Shown: in pieces, positions 1-8,513 of the stretch
Layout of the letters: the number at the start of each line of letters is the position of its first letter
Numbering within the stretch: the first letter of the stretch is position 1
Assembly: GCF_013204855.1 (NCBI RefSeq)
Contig: NZ_JABMKZ010000017.1
Location: 62,001-126,000 of the forward strand
Direction: 5' to 3'
From: Paenibacillus alba
Lineage (GTDB): Bacteria; Bacillota; Bacilli; Paenibacillales; NBRC-103111
DNA length: 64,000 nucleotides
Program-made: the position numbers and the translations under genes
Notes under the pieces: generated by a model
What the model saw: only the letters and a program-made list of their open reading frames with translations
What the model was told of the DNA's origin: nothing
The model's database searches: none

Positions 1-427
1 CACGACAATAGGTATAGTACTGTCTCAAATTCGAAGCATATTGCGGGTTTTCCTCTTCAAGATAACCTGCCGCGGAAGCGAACGCCATTAGGGATGTATT
101 CATATAATCGGGGGCGCGGCCCAGGAAGCCGTGATGCGCATTCGCCCATATCTGCATCATCTCTCTCCTTGCAGCAAGATCCTTCTTCGTCTTGGGCTGC
201 AAGAAGGATAGCCCCACTGGATCTCCTGTCAGCGGCGAAGCATATGTCATTTTGGCTTTCAATTTATCTTCCAGCTGCATATCATACATGGCTGACTGAG
301 TCGCCATAAGCCCCTTGAACGCTTTATGCTCCGATATCTCCCCCTTCACCTGCTCACCCGCTAACCAGATTTCAGGCATATTCTTATTTATTCGTTCAAT
401 ATACTGACCTCCGTTTTTCACTGGCAT
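1..427 (-). CDS. 4-hydroxyphenylacetate 3-monooxygenase oxygenase component (HpaB family), 5' part only
   Basis: The gene runs off the left edge, so only about 142 N-terminal residues are visible. HpaB-family enzymes are FADH2-dependent monooxygenases that hydroxylate phenolic acids such as 4-hydroxyphenylacetate, using a separate flavin reductase. Family hallmarks seen in order are a GGQYIERI start, a WLAGE segment, SAMYDMQ, a MTYASPLTGDPVGLSF segment and GRAPDYMNTSLMAFA. The start is ATG at 427, with AAGGAGG about 10 nt upstream. An 8-bp inverted repeat overlaps that ribosome site (separate entry). The exact phenolic substrate cannot be told from the N-terminus. A related family member, such as a chlorophenol or pyoverdin-type hydroxylase, is possible. 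Confidence 0.85.
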   Translation of the reverse strand, partial: MPVKNGGQYIERINKNMPEIWLAGEQVKGEISEHKAFKGLMATQSAMYDMQLEDKLKAKMTYASPLTGDPVGLSFLQPKTKKDLAARREMMQIWANAHHGFLGRAPDYMNTSLMAFASAAGYLEEENPQYASNLRQYYTYCR

Positions 428-440
428 TGTACATTCGCCT

Positions 441-475
441 CCTTGATTCACTGTGTTACTGTATTCAAATCAAGG
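441..475 (-). promoter_or_regulatory. Inverted repeat overlapping the Shine-Dalgarno of the HpaB-type gene
   Basis: CCTTGATT (441-448) and AATCAAGG (468-475) form perfect 8-bp arms around a 19-nt loop. On the minus strand the downstream arm contains the AAGG of the AAGGAGG ribosome site. If it folds in the mRNA it would mask the Shine-Dalgarno. It could equally be a DNA operator. Function is inferred from position only. Confidence 0.4.
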
Positions 476-544
476 CTGCTTTGCATGAACGAATGCCTAA
501 GCGGAAGTTAACTTATGGAAGGAATTGGTCGATGTCCGTTCCAG

Positions 545-2371
545 CTATTTTTTCAAATGGTAAGGAACGGTCGTTACGACTAGATTCCGTCGATACAGCA
601 GGAAAGCGCGAATCAGCAAGCTGGACTGGTTATGGAGGATATTGTGCCAGCTTTTCTTGGGAATAAACTGCGGAATCAAGACGGTTACCCGGAAATTCGA
701 CTCATTCGCTTTATGTTCAACGGTGTCTATGAATTTCGTCAAGGGATGAATAATGCTGCGATAATGGGAATGCAGCGTGACTAATCGGACATCCGGCTGC
801 CAAGTCTGCCATTTCTCTTCGAATTGCTTCTCCGCATCCCGATCAAAAGCAACATAGACGGCAATAATCTGATCCGGTGAGAGCGACTTTGCATAATTCA
901 GGGAATTCTCCACAACATGCGTAATCCCCGCAACAGGCACGATCATGATATTGCCTTCGATCGGAATCGTCGGTTCACAGGTAGTGATACGGAGTTGTTC
1001 GCCGACAGCCTCATAGTGTTTTTTGATTTGATGAAAGATGAACACAATCAAGGGCAGGAAGATTAAAACCGTCCACACTTGACCGAATTTAGTTAAAAAG
1101 AAAATCATCATAACCGTAAAGCTGATCAAGGCTCCGACCAAATTAATCGTTAATTTCAGCACCCAGCCTTTGGGTTTCTCACGTATCCACTTGACCAGCA
1201 TCCCCGTTTGAGCCAGCGTAAAGGGAATGAATACCCCAACAGCGTACAGCGGGATCAAATGTTCTGTTTTCCCTTTGAAGGCGATGATGAGCAGGATGGA
1301 CGCTACCGCCAGAAAAATGATCCCATTGGAATAACCTAAGCGGTCTCCTCGAATCGTAAACATTCTTGCGATGAATTTATCTTTGGCCAAATTAACAGCC
1401 AGCAGCGGAAATGCCGAATAGCCCGTATTCGCGGCGAGCACGAGGATCATGGCTGTGGTCCCCTGGATGAAATAATACATCACATTACGTCCAAACGTCT
1501 GAGAAGCTATCTGAGAGACAACCGTTTCCTGCGCTTTTGGGGCAATGCCGTAATAATAAGCCAGATAGACGATTCCCGAGAATAAAATCGCCAGCAAGAG
1601 CCCCATCGCTATTAGCGTTTTGGAGGCATTATTCGGACCAGGATCCTTAAAGTTGGGAATTGCATTGGAAATCGCTTCGACACCGGTTAAGGCGGAACTC
1701 CCTGAGGCAAACGCTTTTAGCAGCAAAAATAAGGAAATACCGGCAACAGGAGTACCCAAAGAGGCATGTAGTTCCGGTGACACAGTTCCCGTTAAGATGT
1801 GGTATAAGCCTACGATAATTAAGATGATCAAAGCCAGAATAAACAAGTATACCGGATAAGCCAGTATGGAAGCTGATTCTGTAATCCCCCGCAAATTCAA
1901 GATCGTTATGAATATGACGAGGATAACCGCAATCTCCACATTGTAAGGATGCAAGTGCGGGAAGGCTGAGGTTATGGCATCCGTCCCCGCGGAAATACTG
2001 ACCGCAACGGTTAAAATATAATCGACTAATAAGGAGCCTCCGGCAATCAATCCTGCGTTCACACCGAGATTTTCCTTCGATACGACATACGCCCCGCCGC
2101 CATGCGGATAGGCGAAAATAATTTGACGATAGGACAGGATAAGCGCCAGCAGAAGAATAAGCACGCCAACAGCAATCGGAATCGTATACCAGAAGGCTAC
2201 TGCGCTCACGGTAATCAAAACAATGAGTATTTGTTCGGGTCCATAGGCAACTGAAGATAAAGCGTCTGACGACAGGATGGCTAAAGCCTTCGTTTTATTC
2301 AGCTTTTGCTCCCCTAATTCGTTAGATTTTAAAGGCTGACCGATTAAAAACCTCTTTAGTGCATACCACAT
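545..2371 (-). CDS. kimA: KimA-type high-affinity potassium importer (APC superfamily)
   Basis: This 608-residue protein is an APC-superfamily permease that aligns from end to end with Bacillus subtilis KimA (YdaO, about 607 aa), a proton-coupled K+ importer. Seen in the sequence: an N-terminal amphipathic start (KRFLIGQPLKS), the SSDALSSVAYGPEQ loop, YPHGGGAYVVSKENLG, about 12 membrane segments up to about residue 440, and a cytosolic C-terminal domain beginning MIVPVAGITHVV. It ends in FIPKKSWHNILHNQS and PYHLKK, which are typical of KimA. In Bacillus kimA is preceded by a c-di-AMP (ydaO) riboswitch. Only about 130 bp separate this start from the divergent AraC gene, and I see no such leader. 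The ATG at 2371 has only a weak AAGGATGG site. Confidence 0.9.
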   Translation of the reverse strand: MWYALKRFLIGQPLKSNELGEQKLNKTKALAILSSDALSSVAYGPEQILIVLITVSAVAFWYTIPIAVGVLILLLALILSYRQIIFAYPHGGGAYVVSKENLGVNAGLIAGGSLLVDYILTVAVSISAGTDAITSAFPHLHPYNVEIAVILVIFITILNLRGITESASILAYPVYLFILALIILIIVGLYHILTGTVSPELHASLGTPVAGISLFLLLKAFASGSSALTGVEAISNAIPNFKDPGPNNASKTLIAMGLLLAILFSGIVYLAYYYGIAPKAQETVVSQIASQTFGRNVMYYFIQGTTAMILVLAANTGYSAFPLLAVNLAKDKFIARMFTIRGDRLGYSNGIIFLAVASILLIIAFKGKTEHLIPLYAVGVFIPFTLAQTGMLVKWIREKPKGWVLKLTINLVGALISFTVMMIFFLTKFGQVWTVLIFLPLIVFIFHQIKKHYEAVGEQLRITTCEPTIPIEGNIMIVPVAGITHVVENSLNYAKSLSPDQIIAVYVAFDRDAEKQFEEKWQTWQPDVRLVTLHSHYRSIIHPLTKFIDTVEHKANESNFRVTVLIPQFIPKKSWHNILHNQSSLLIRAFLLYRRNLVVTTVPYHLKK

Positions 2372-2524
2372 AACAACACCGCCATCCTTAATAAGATCAC
2401 CTTAATAATACCCCAATTATGAGAAAAGGAACCAAAAATTAATGACCTTAGAATTATCCCCTTACACCAATCGGATGTGTGATAAAATGGGAAATGCAAC
2501 TTGATACATCAGTCTACCTGTTGG

Positions 2525-3430
2525 ATGGTGAATACAGTGACGGATCGATTTCCCGCAATTCGGCATGCCACTTATCGGGAGCTGTCTCCGAGCGTGCATT
2601 GGGCACAGATGCATCAGAGAACGCCTCAGTTCAAATGGTCACGACGCATGTATGATTATGAGTTCCTCTATGTCATGCAGGGGGATATTCGAGTGACCTT
2701 GCTTGGCGAGTCTTTCCTCGTTCCCGCGGAGCATCTGTTGTTTCTGCCAGCCAGCGTGCATCATCGAATTGAAATTCTGACAGAGCCCTGTGTGCAGCTA
2801 CTAGGCATCCATTTCGATTTCTTCAATGATTTGCACATGAAGCAGGAAGAACTCGTCGTAGATGAGAACAATCCCTATGAAGAATCCTTCTGTGCTATGC
2901 CTTATATAGAAGGCAACCCGATTCTGCCTTTCCGATATGCGATTCATCTGCCCCCGGCTATCGTTTCGCTAATGGAGGCCATGATTCAGGAAACGAATGA
3001 GCAGAAGCAAGGCTACGAAATGATCTGCAATGGGCTTATGCTGCAAATGCTCACGCTGCTTATCCGCCATCATGATGAAACCAACCGGGTCCATCACCCC
3101 AAATATCAAGAAAGCTTACATCATTTAGCTCATGAACTGAAAGCGCATTATCGAAGAAAGTGGACCAATGTCGAGATGGCCGCTTTCATCAATGTTCATG
3201 AAGACTATATGAGTAAGCTGTTTAAAGATAGTATGGGCATGAGTCCCAATAAATATCTGCAATCCATTCGCCACCAGCAAGCCAAGCGGCTCCTTCGCGA
3301 AACCGATGATAAAATCGAAGCCATCGCGATGGAAATCGGCTATGAGGACTTTCACTATTTCAGCCGGATGTTCAAAAAGTGGGAAGGCATTTCCGCACAG
3401 CAATACCGCAAATTCTCGCAAATGATTTAA
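2525..3430 (+). CDS. AraC-family transcriptional regulator with N-terminal cupin domain
   Basis: A 301-residue regulator (from ATG 2525) with an AraC-binding cupin fold at about residues 20-165 (EFLYVMQGDIRVTL, then FLPASVHHRIEI). A double helix-turn-helix fills about 200-295 (VHEDYMSKLFKDSMGMSPNKYL, then IGYEDFHYFSRMFKKWEGISAQQYR). Such proteins sense a small carbohydrate and activate sugar-utilisation genes. A TTG eight codons upstream (2501) could also be the start; neither has a strong ribosome site. It is divergent from kimA. It is convergent with the YesN-type response regulator with no gap, since both stop codons abut at 3430/3431. By position it is a candidate regulator of the downstream sugar island, but the target is inferred. 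Confidence 0.85.
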   Translation: MVNTVTDRFPAIRHATYRELSPSVHWAQMHQRTPQFKWSRRMYDYEFLYVMQGDIRVTLLGESFLVPAEHLLFLPASVHHRIEILTEPCVQLLGIHFDFFNDLHMKQEELVVDENNPYEESFCAMPYIEGNPILPFRYAIHLPPAIVSLMEAMIQETNEQKQGYEMICNGLMLQMLTLLIRHHDETNRVHHPKYQESLHHLAHELKAHYRRKWTNVEMAAFINVHEDYMSKLFKDSMGMSPNKYLQSIRHQQAKRLLRETDDKIEAIAMEIGYEDFHYFSRMFKKWEGISAQQYRKFSQMI

Positions 3431-4927
3431 TTAGACCTGACTTTTGCGAAAGTCGGACGGGTAGCTGGAGCAGTTCTCCACGAACAGCTTGGTGAAATGC
3501 CGCGTGCTGTAATAGCCCACCTTCTCCGCGATTTGCTTCACCTGCAAATTCGTGTTGAGCAGCAGCTCCTTCGCTTTCAGCATGCGGATATTCGTCAAAT
3601 ATTTCACAAACGGTGTGCCTGTTTTTTTATGAAACTGCGTGCTTAAATAGTTGGCGGATACGTTCAGTTGATGGGCAATTTGGCCAATACCGACATCATC
3701 CATATAATGCTGTTCGATATATTGGACGACATGTTCAATGAAATCTGCCGTGACTGGCTCTCTTGGCTTAATTTCAAGCAGCCGAAGCTCTCCCAAGCTC
3801 CGCAGCTCACGGATAACCTCCTCCTCAGAGGAGGAGCCTGCCAGCCGAATGCCAAGAGCATGCTGCATAAACAGCTGAACGGCTTGTTTGGTTTGATCCA
3901 CAGTCAGCCGCTGATCCTGTTGAAACAAAATTTCCATTTCACCAACAGCAGTCTGGTAATTCAAGTACGCTCTAAAATGCAGATGGTGCTTGATCGAGCA
4001 GAACAGTTGGCTGACTTTAACTTTCGCCGGTACGCTCGCTTCTGCTTCCAATTCCTCATACCCCACACGCCGCCCAATTCCGCAGACGACACGAAGATGG
4101 CTCCATTGCCCAAGCTGAACAAGCTGCATATTTAACGACTCAAAGCCGTGGCAATCTCCGGTCTGCAAGATCGTAACGGCCGTTCCCTCCCGTCGGTAGC
4201 TCTGAGCAAGATCATCCAACGCGCCGAAGAAGTGCCGCATCTGATCCCTACAGTCTACGCCTTTCGATGGGTCCCAAGAACCGATTGCGGCCATATCGCC
4301 ACTCGGCAGCGAAACGACTGCGAAATTCATGCCATATACAAGCTGGCGGTTCATTCGCAAGCGCAGCTCATCATAGAAGACGCACATCAGGTCCGACAGT
4401 GTTCTTCCCGTCATCGTGGTGTCAAACAAACAAATGGCGCCAACAAACCAGCCTTGTACGAAGACGCTGTCCAGCTCCTCGAATTTCAGAGACGTGAGCC
4501 CATTACAAAGCGCAAACAAGCTATTCTCAAATTGCTGATTCAGCATGCGGATGAACTCTTTGTTGTCCTTTGCCGTATTCGTCAAGGCACGTTCTAGTTC
4601 AACCGGATTGATGGGCTTCAGCAAATATTCGGATGCCCCCAGTTTCACAGCCTCCTGCGCGTAGCTGAAGTCTGAGTAGCCGCTCAGAATAATCCACTTC
4701 GTACATGGAGAAATAATTTTCCCCAGCCGCATGGCCTCAAGTCCACTCATCCTTGGCATTCGAATATCAATAATCGCTACACTTGGTTTATGTTCTTGGA
4801 CCAGTTCCAGCAGTTCCTCTCCATTCGATGCTTCCCCCACGAGATCCCAGGAGGTCTCTACTTCCTGAATCATAATTCGGATACTGGCCCTAATCAGATG
4901 CTCATCATCTGCAATGATAAATTTCAT
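3431..4927 (-). CDS. YesN-type response regulator with AraC DNA-binding domain
   Basis: A 498-residue response regulator. The receiver domain (1-about 120) carries the acidic pair D7/D8, the phospho-acceptor D54 in AIIDIRMPRMSG, and the conserved Lys in LLKP. A long middle region of about 250 residues has no family I recognise. The C-terminal about 100 residues are an AraC HTH pair (QLNVSANYLSTQFHKKTGTPF, then VGYYSTRHFTKLF). The start overlaps the stop of the sensor kinase gene by 4 bp (ATGA), so the two are translationally coupled. Such pairs usually activate adjacent ABC sugar importers, which fits the operon here. Confidence 0.92.
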   Translation of the reverse strand: MKFIIADDEHLIRASIRIMIQEVETSWDLVGEASNGEELLELVQEHKPSVAIIDIRMPRMSGLEAMRLGKIISPCTKWIILSGYSDFSYAQEAVKLGASEYLLKPINPVELERALTNTAKDNKEFIRMLNQQFENSLFALCNGLTSLKFEELDSVFVQGWFVGAICLFDTTMTGRTLSDLMCVFYDELRLRMNRQLVYGMNFAVVSLPSGDMAAIGSWDPSKGVDCRDQMRHFFGALDDLAQSYRREGTAVTILQTGDCHGFESLNMQLVQLGQWSHLRVVCGIGRRVGYEELEAEASVPAKVKVSQLFCSIKHHLHFRAYLNYQTAVGEMEILFQQDQRLTVDQTKQAVQLFMQHALGIRLAGSSSEEEVIRELRSLGELRLLEIKPREPVTADFIEHVVQYIEQHYMDDVGIGQIAHQLNVSANYLSTQFHKKTGTPFVKYLTNIRMLKAKELLLNTNLQVKQIAEKVGYYSTRHFTKLFVENCSSYPSDFRKSQV

Positions 4928-6681
4928 GCTCGTTTCACATCCTTTAGAGGAATCAGGATCAGGACAGTCGTTCCCTCATTCTGCTTACTGCTAAGCACCA
5001 TAGAAGCACCCTCGAAAGATAACTGTAAGCGTTCTCTAACATTGCGGATCCCCAAACCCTCTTGCGCTGCTGCGGAGTCATAACCTACGCCGTTATCACT
5101 GATTTCGATAAGGACAATTCCTTCCTCCTGACCGTTATCCATCATCGGCTGAAACTGAATATCCATGCGCAGCTCACATACATGATCACACGGCTCAATT
5201 CCATGAATAATGGCATTCTCCACGATCGGCTGCAGCAGTAGCTTGGGAATCCGGATTGAAAGCGCGTTGGGATCACAGCTGATATGCACTTGCATTCTCT
5301 CCGCGAAACGTACCCTTTGCAGACTGCAATACTTATTGATGAATTCAACTTCCTCCTGCAGCTGTGCCCAGTCATTATGCTCTAGCGTGTATCGCAGCAT
5401 GCCGCTCAAAGAGAGAATAGCGCGTTCCAGCTGCATGCTTTGTCCCGTACGATTCAGCCCGATAAAGCCATTCAGCGTATTATATAGAAAATGAGGCTGG
5501 ATCTGCGATTGCAGCGCCCGATATTCGGCATTTCGCTTGCCTAGTACAGCCTTATATTCCCGATCAATCAGCTCTCCGAGCTTCGAAATCATCGTATTCA
5601 GATTCATGCCTAACTGCGAAATTTCATCGTTGCCTTTGACGTGATAGCTGGTCGTTAAGTCTCCGCGCTGCACCCTTTTCATCACTTGAATCATCTGCTT
5701 AAAAGGAGTCACGATCCAATGGGATACCGTGAAATACAGGAAGAGCGCGATCAGCAGACCACTCGCTGCGAAAGCAAACCCCAGCCAATACACGCGCTGC
5801 AAATGGGCTTGGAGGAACGCCTCCGGCGAGAGGATGGCAATCGACCATTTGGAGCGGCTGATCGTTTCGCGGACGACCGAGTAGGATGCATCCACCGCTG
5901 TCACGGTATGACTGCCCAAGGCGACCTGCTGCTGCAGCTCCGGGGAAATTGGATGATTCGCGTAGATTAACTGCTGATTGTCGTCAAGAATAACCACAAT
6001 AGCCCCGTCACTGAGACGGATGCCTTTCATCATTTGATCCAGAAGCACCGAATCGGCATCCGCCATAATGATGCCCAGCGGACGGCTGGAATCAGGGTCC
6101 TTAATGAGACGAGCGACAGAGAACACCTCGGTGCCTGCAAGATTTAAATAGTTCTGTTGATGGACACCTGTGAAAGCTACGTTCCCATCTGCCTTGACCG
6201 CCTTCTGATACCAATCCTGCTCCGCAAACGGAAAGCCTTTGACCACTTGATCCGAGTAGCTGTTGGGCGGTGTAATATAAACAGAACCATCCATCGGCAG
6301 CAGAATGGTTCCCAGTATGTCTTTGCGCATATTCTTCAAATAATTCGGCAGCGTCTTGTTGAGCATTTCTTCCGCTTCATACTGCTCGAAAGGCGTTAAC
6401 TGATTCCACTGGGACGTGGATTTCAGCTTCAAAGCGCGCATAACCTCGTTGTTCAAATACGGCGTAACCGTCATGCGCTCCAAATCGTCCAAATACGTTT
6501 GAATATCAAACGTTAGAGCCGTCAAAGTCCCCTCCAGCAGAGAGGACTCCTGTTCTTTGATCAGATGAAGATAATAGGAGGGCAGCTGCGTCACAATACC
6601 GACAATCGGGATCACAATCGTGATGAAAAAAAGCAGCGATAAGCGCAGTCGAATGGATTGCCTGATGGTATCCCCTCCCAA
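4924..6681 (-). CDS. YesM-type sensor histidine kinase
   Basis: A 585-residue membrane kinase: TM1 at about residues 12-35, an extracytoplasmic dCache-like sensor to about 290, TM2 at about 295-317, HAMP, then a His_kinase domain with the phospho-acceptor in QSQIQPHFLYNTLN. A GHKL ATPase domain follows (LLQPIVENAIIHG, then SDNGVGYD, then GLGIRNVRERL). It is the partner of the adjacent response regulator. Start choice is difficult. The TTG at 6681 is directly followed by GGGAGGGG, which resembles a Shine-Dalgarno, yet no in-frame ATG/GTG/TTG lies at a proper distance after it. The 5' end should therefore be treated as provisional. Confidence 0.9.
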   Translation of the reverse strand: MGGDTIRQSIRLRLSLLFFITIVIPIVGIVTQLPSYYLHLIKEQESSLLEGTLTALTFDIQTYLDDLERMTVTPYLNNEVMRALKLKSTSQWNQLTPFEQYEAEEMLNKTLPNYLKNMRKDILGTILLPMDGSVYITPPNSYSDQVVKGFPFAEQDWYQKAVKADGNVAFTGVHQQNYLNLAGTEVFSVARLIKDPDSSRPLGIIMADADSVLLDQMMKGIRLSDGAIVVILDDNQQLIYANHPISPELQQQVALGSHTVTAVDASYSVVRETISRSKWSIAILSPEAFLQAHLQRVYWLGFAFAASGLLIALFLYFTVSHWIVTPFKQMIQVMKRVQRGDLTTSYHVKGNDEISQLGMNLNTMISKLGELIDREYKAVLGKRNAEYRALQSQIQPHFLYNTLNGFIGLNRTGQSMQLERAILSLSGMLRYTLEHNDWAQLQEEVEFINKYCSLQRVRFAERMQVHISCDPNALSIRIPKLLLQPIVENAIIHGIEPCDHVCELRMDIQFQPMMDNGQEEGIVLIEISDNGVGYDSAAAQEGLGIRNVRERLQLSFEGASMVLSSKQNEGTTVLILIPLKDVKRA

Positions 6682-6693
6682 AGTTATCCACAG

Positions 6694-7506
6694 CTAACCT
6701 TTAATGGCCCCAGAAGCAAGCCCGGAAACGAAGTACCGCTGCAAAAATAAGTACACAATCGTCATCGGAATGGCTCCCATGAAGGAGCCGGCTGCGACCC
6801 AACCGACATTGCTCGTGTATTGACCGAAGAAGGTAGAAAGCGCTACCGTAATCGTCCGCATTTCCGGCTTTTGCAGGAAGAAGATCGAGAACTGGTAATC
6901 GTTCCATACGGCGACACCCGACAAAATAATAACCGTCGCCGTTACCGGCTTGAGCAAGGGCAAAATGACCGTGAAAAACAATTGAAACCGCCCCGCCCCA
7001 TCAATCATTGCAGCTTCATCCAAATCCCGAGGAATCGTACTAATGAAGCCGGTATACAAGAAAATCGTCATCGGCAGATTAAAAGTAATGAACAGCAGAA
7101 TGATGCCCCAATATTGATTCATCCCGCCAATATCTACCATAAACTTATACAATGGCACCAAAATAGTCAATGGGGGAACGATCAAAGCAGATACGAAAAC
7201 AGCATAGATGAATTTGTTCCACGTCGTCTGGCGCCGAGCAAGCGGATAGGCCGCAATAGAGCCGATGACGACAATCAAGATAACCGAGATCACCGTCACG
7301 ATAAAATTGCTGCGAAACGCATCTCCCAGATGAGCTTCCCGCCAAGCATCTCTGAAATTGTCGATATAGAAGTAGCCAGGCATCATCCATTTGGAGCTGA
7401 CATCATCGAACGCTTTGAGCGACGTCGTGATGAGAATATAGAAAGGCAGGATGTGGATCAAGCAGATAAGCAGGGAAAAGATGGTGAGCCACGTCTTCTT
7501 AGTCAT
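6694..7506 (-). CDS. Carbohydrate ABC transporter permease (MalG/AraQ type)
   Basis: A 270-residue inner permease of the CUT1 sugar ABC family with about six membrane segments and the EAA loop DEAAMIDGAGRFQLFFTVILP, which contacts the ATPase. It ends in FVSGLASGAIKG, typical of MalG-like proteins. I chose ATG 7506, whose A overlaps the last base of the upstream TGA (TGATG). The frame is open further upstream, but there it only overlaps the preceding permease out of frame. No ATPase gene is in the window, so a shared MsmX-type ATPase is inferred, as is usual in Bacilli. Confidence 0.93.
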   Translation of the reverse strand: MTKKTWLTIFSLLICLIHILPFYILITTSLKAFDDVSSKWMMPGYFYIDNFRDAWREAHLGDAFRSNFIVTVISVILIVVIGSIAAYPLARRQTTWNKFIYAVFVSALIVPPLTILVPLYKFMVDIGGMNQYWGIILLFITFNLPMTIFLYTGFISTIPRDLDEAAMIDGAGRFQLFFTVILPLLKPVTATVIILSGVAVWNDYQFSIFFLQKPEMRTITVALSTFFGQYTSNVGWVAAGSFMGAIPMTIVYLFLQRYFVSGLASGAIKG

Positions 7507-8444
7507 CAGGCATTGACCTCCCTTTTTCTCAGGAATAAGAGGGCTGAGATACTTACGATGGAGATCATAATAAACATTAGAATACCGATCGTTGCGGCAT
7601 ATCCGGCATCCTCGCGACCGAAATAAAGCAAGTACATAATCGAAGATAACGAAGCCGAGGCATATCCCGGACCACTGTTGGTCAAAGCGACAATCACGTC
7701 GAATAGTTTCAGGCCGCCAATCAGATTGAGAACCATGCTGACGGTAAAAGCAGGCGCGATGAGCGGCCATGTCACATGGAGGAACCGCTTGACAGCTCCC
7801 GCTCCATCAATCGTTGCGGCTTCATAATAATCCTTGGGAATCGACTGCAGCCCCGCCAAATATAACACCATGGCAATCCCCAAATACTGATACGTATTGA
7901 CGAAGGTAATAATCCAAACATTGAGGTTCGGATCTCCCAATAAATTGGACGGCTGATCGTTGAACAAGAGAATAATGTCATTGATCGCCCCGCCTTGATA
8001 TTGGAAGAAAAAGTACCAAATATACCCCATAATTAACGAACTGATAATGACTGGCAAATAGATGACCGTACGGACGAGTCCTCGGGTTCGAATGTTCATA
8101 TTTAAGAATAAGGCGTAGAGCAACCCAATAATATTTTGAAAAACGGCGCTGCCTATGCCATAGATAGCCGTATTTCGGATGACCTTGAGGATTTCTGGAT
8201 CCTGAAACATCCGTTTATAGTTTTCGAAGCCGATCCACTTATAGCCTTGATTGTACCCATCCCAATTGGTAAACGAAATTTTAATCCCTTTGAAAAACGG
8301 ATAAAAGATAAAAATGAAAAATAAGAGCAGCGCCGGAATATAGAGTAAATTCAATAAAGCCCCATTGCGAATCATACGCCCCATTACCGTCGATGACTTC
8401 CGTTCCAGCTTAGCCTGTGCCAGCACAGTCCTTGGTTCCGCCAT
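7506..8444 (-). CDS. Carbohydrate ABC transporter permease (MalF/UgpA type)
   Basis: A 312-residue permease of the CUT1 family with six membrane segments and the EAA loop YEAATIDGAGAVKRFLHVTWP. The N-terminus (to about residue 27) is charged, then TM1 begins at NLLYIPALLLFFIF. The start ATG 8444 is preceded by AAGGAGG at proper spacing. It forms the heterodimeric channel with the next gene, to which it is coupled by a 1-base stop/start overlap. It follows the binding-protein gene after a hairpin that probably reduces permease transcription relative to the binding protein. Confidence 0.93.
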   Translation of the reverse strand: MAEPRTVLAQAKLERKSSTVMGRMIRNGALLNLLYIPALLLFFIFIFYPFFKGIKISFTNWDGYNQGYKWIGFENYKRMFQDPEILKVIRNTAIYGIGSAVFQNIIGLLYALFLNMNIRTRGLVRTVIYLPVIISSLIMGYIWYFFFQYQGGAINDIILLFNDQPSNLLGDPNLNVWIITFVNTYQYLGIAMVLYLAGLQSIPKDYYEAATIDGAGAVKRFLHVTWPLIAPAFTVSMVLNLIGGLKLFDVIVALTNSGPGYASASLSSIMYLLYFGREDAGYAATIGILMFIMISIVSISALLFLRKREVNA

Positions 8445-8474
8445 GTGAACACCATCCTCCTTCGTCGAATAGGA

Positions 8475-8502
8475 AGAAAAGGAGGGTGGCTGTCACCCTC
8501 CC
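8475..8502 (-). terminator. Intra-operon terminator/attenuator between binding protein and permeases
   Basis: On the minus strand GGAGGGTG (from 8501) pairs with CACCCTCC (to 8481) as an 8-bp GC-rich stem, followed by TTTTC. It sits in the 69 bp between the solute-binding protein and the first permease. Leaky terminators here commonly let cells make more binding protein than channel; that role is inferred. Confidence 0.75.
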
Positions 8503-8513
8503 TCATCTTGCTA

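Noticed and set aside
6820-7626. 268-codon plus-strand frame opposite the two sugar permeases
   Set aside because: Antisense shadow of strongly supported permease genes; the translation is rich in Arg/Asn/Asp with no domain.
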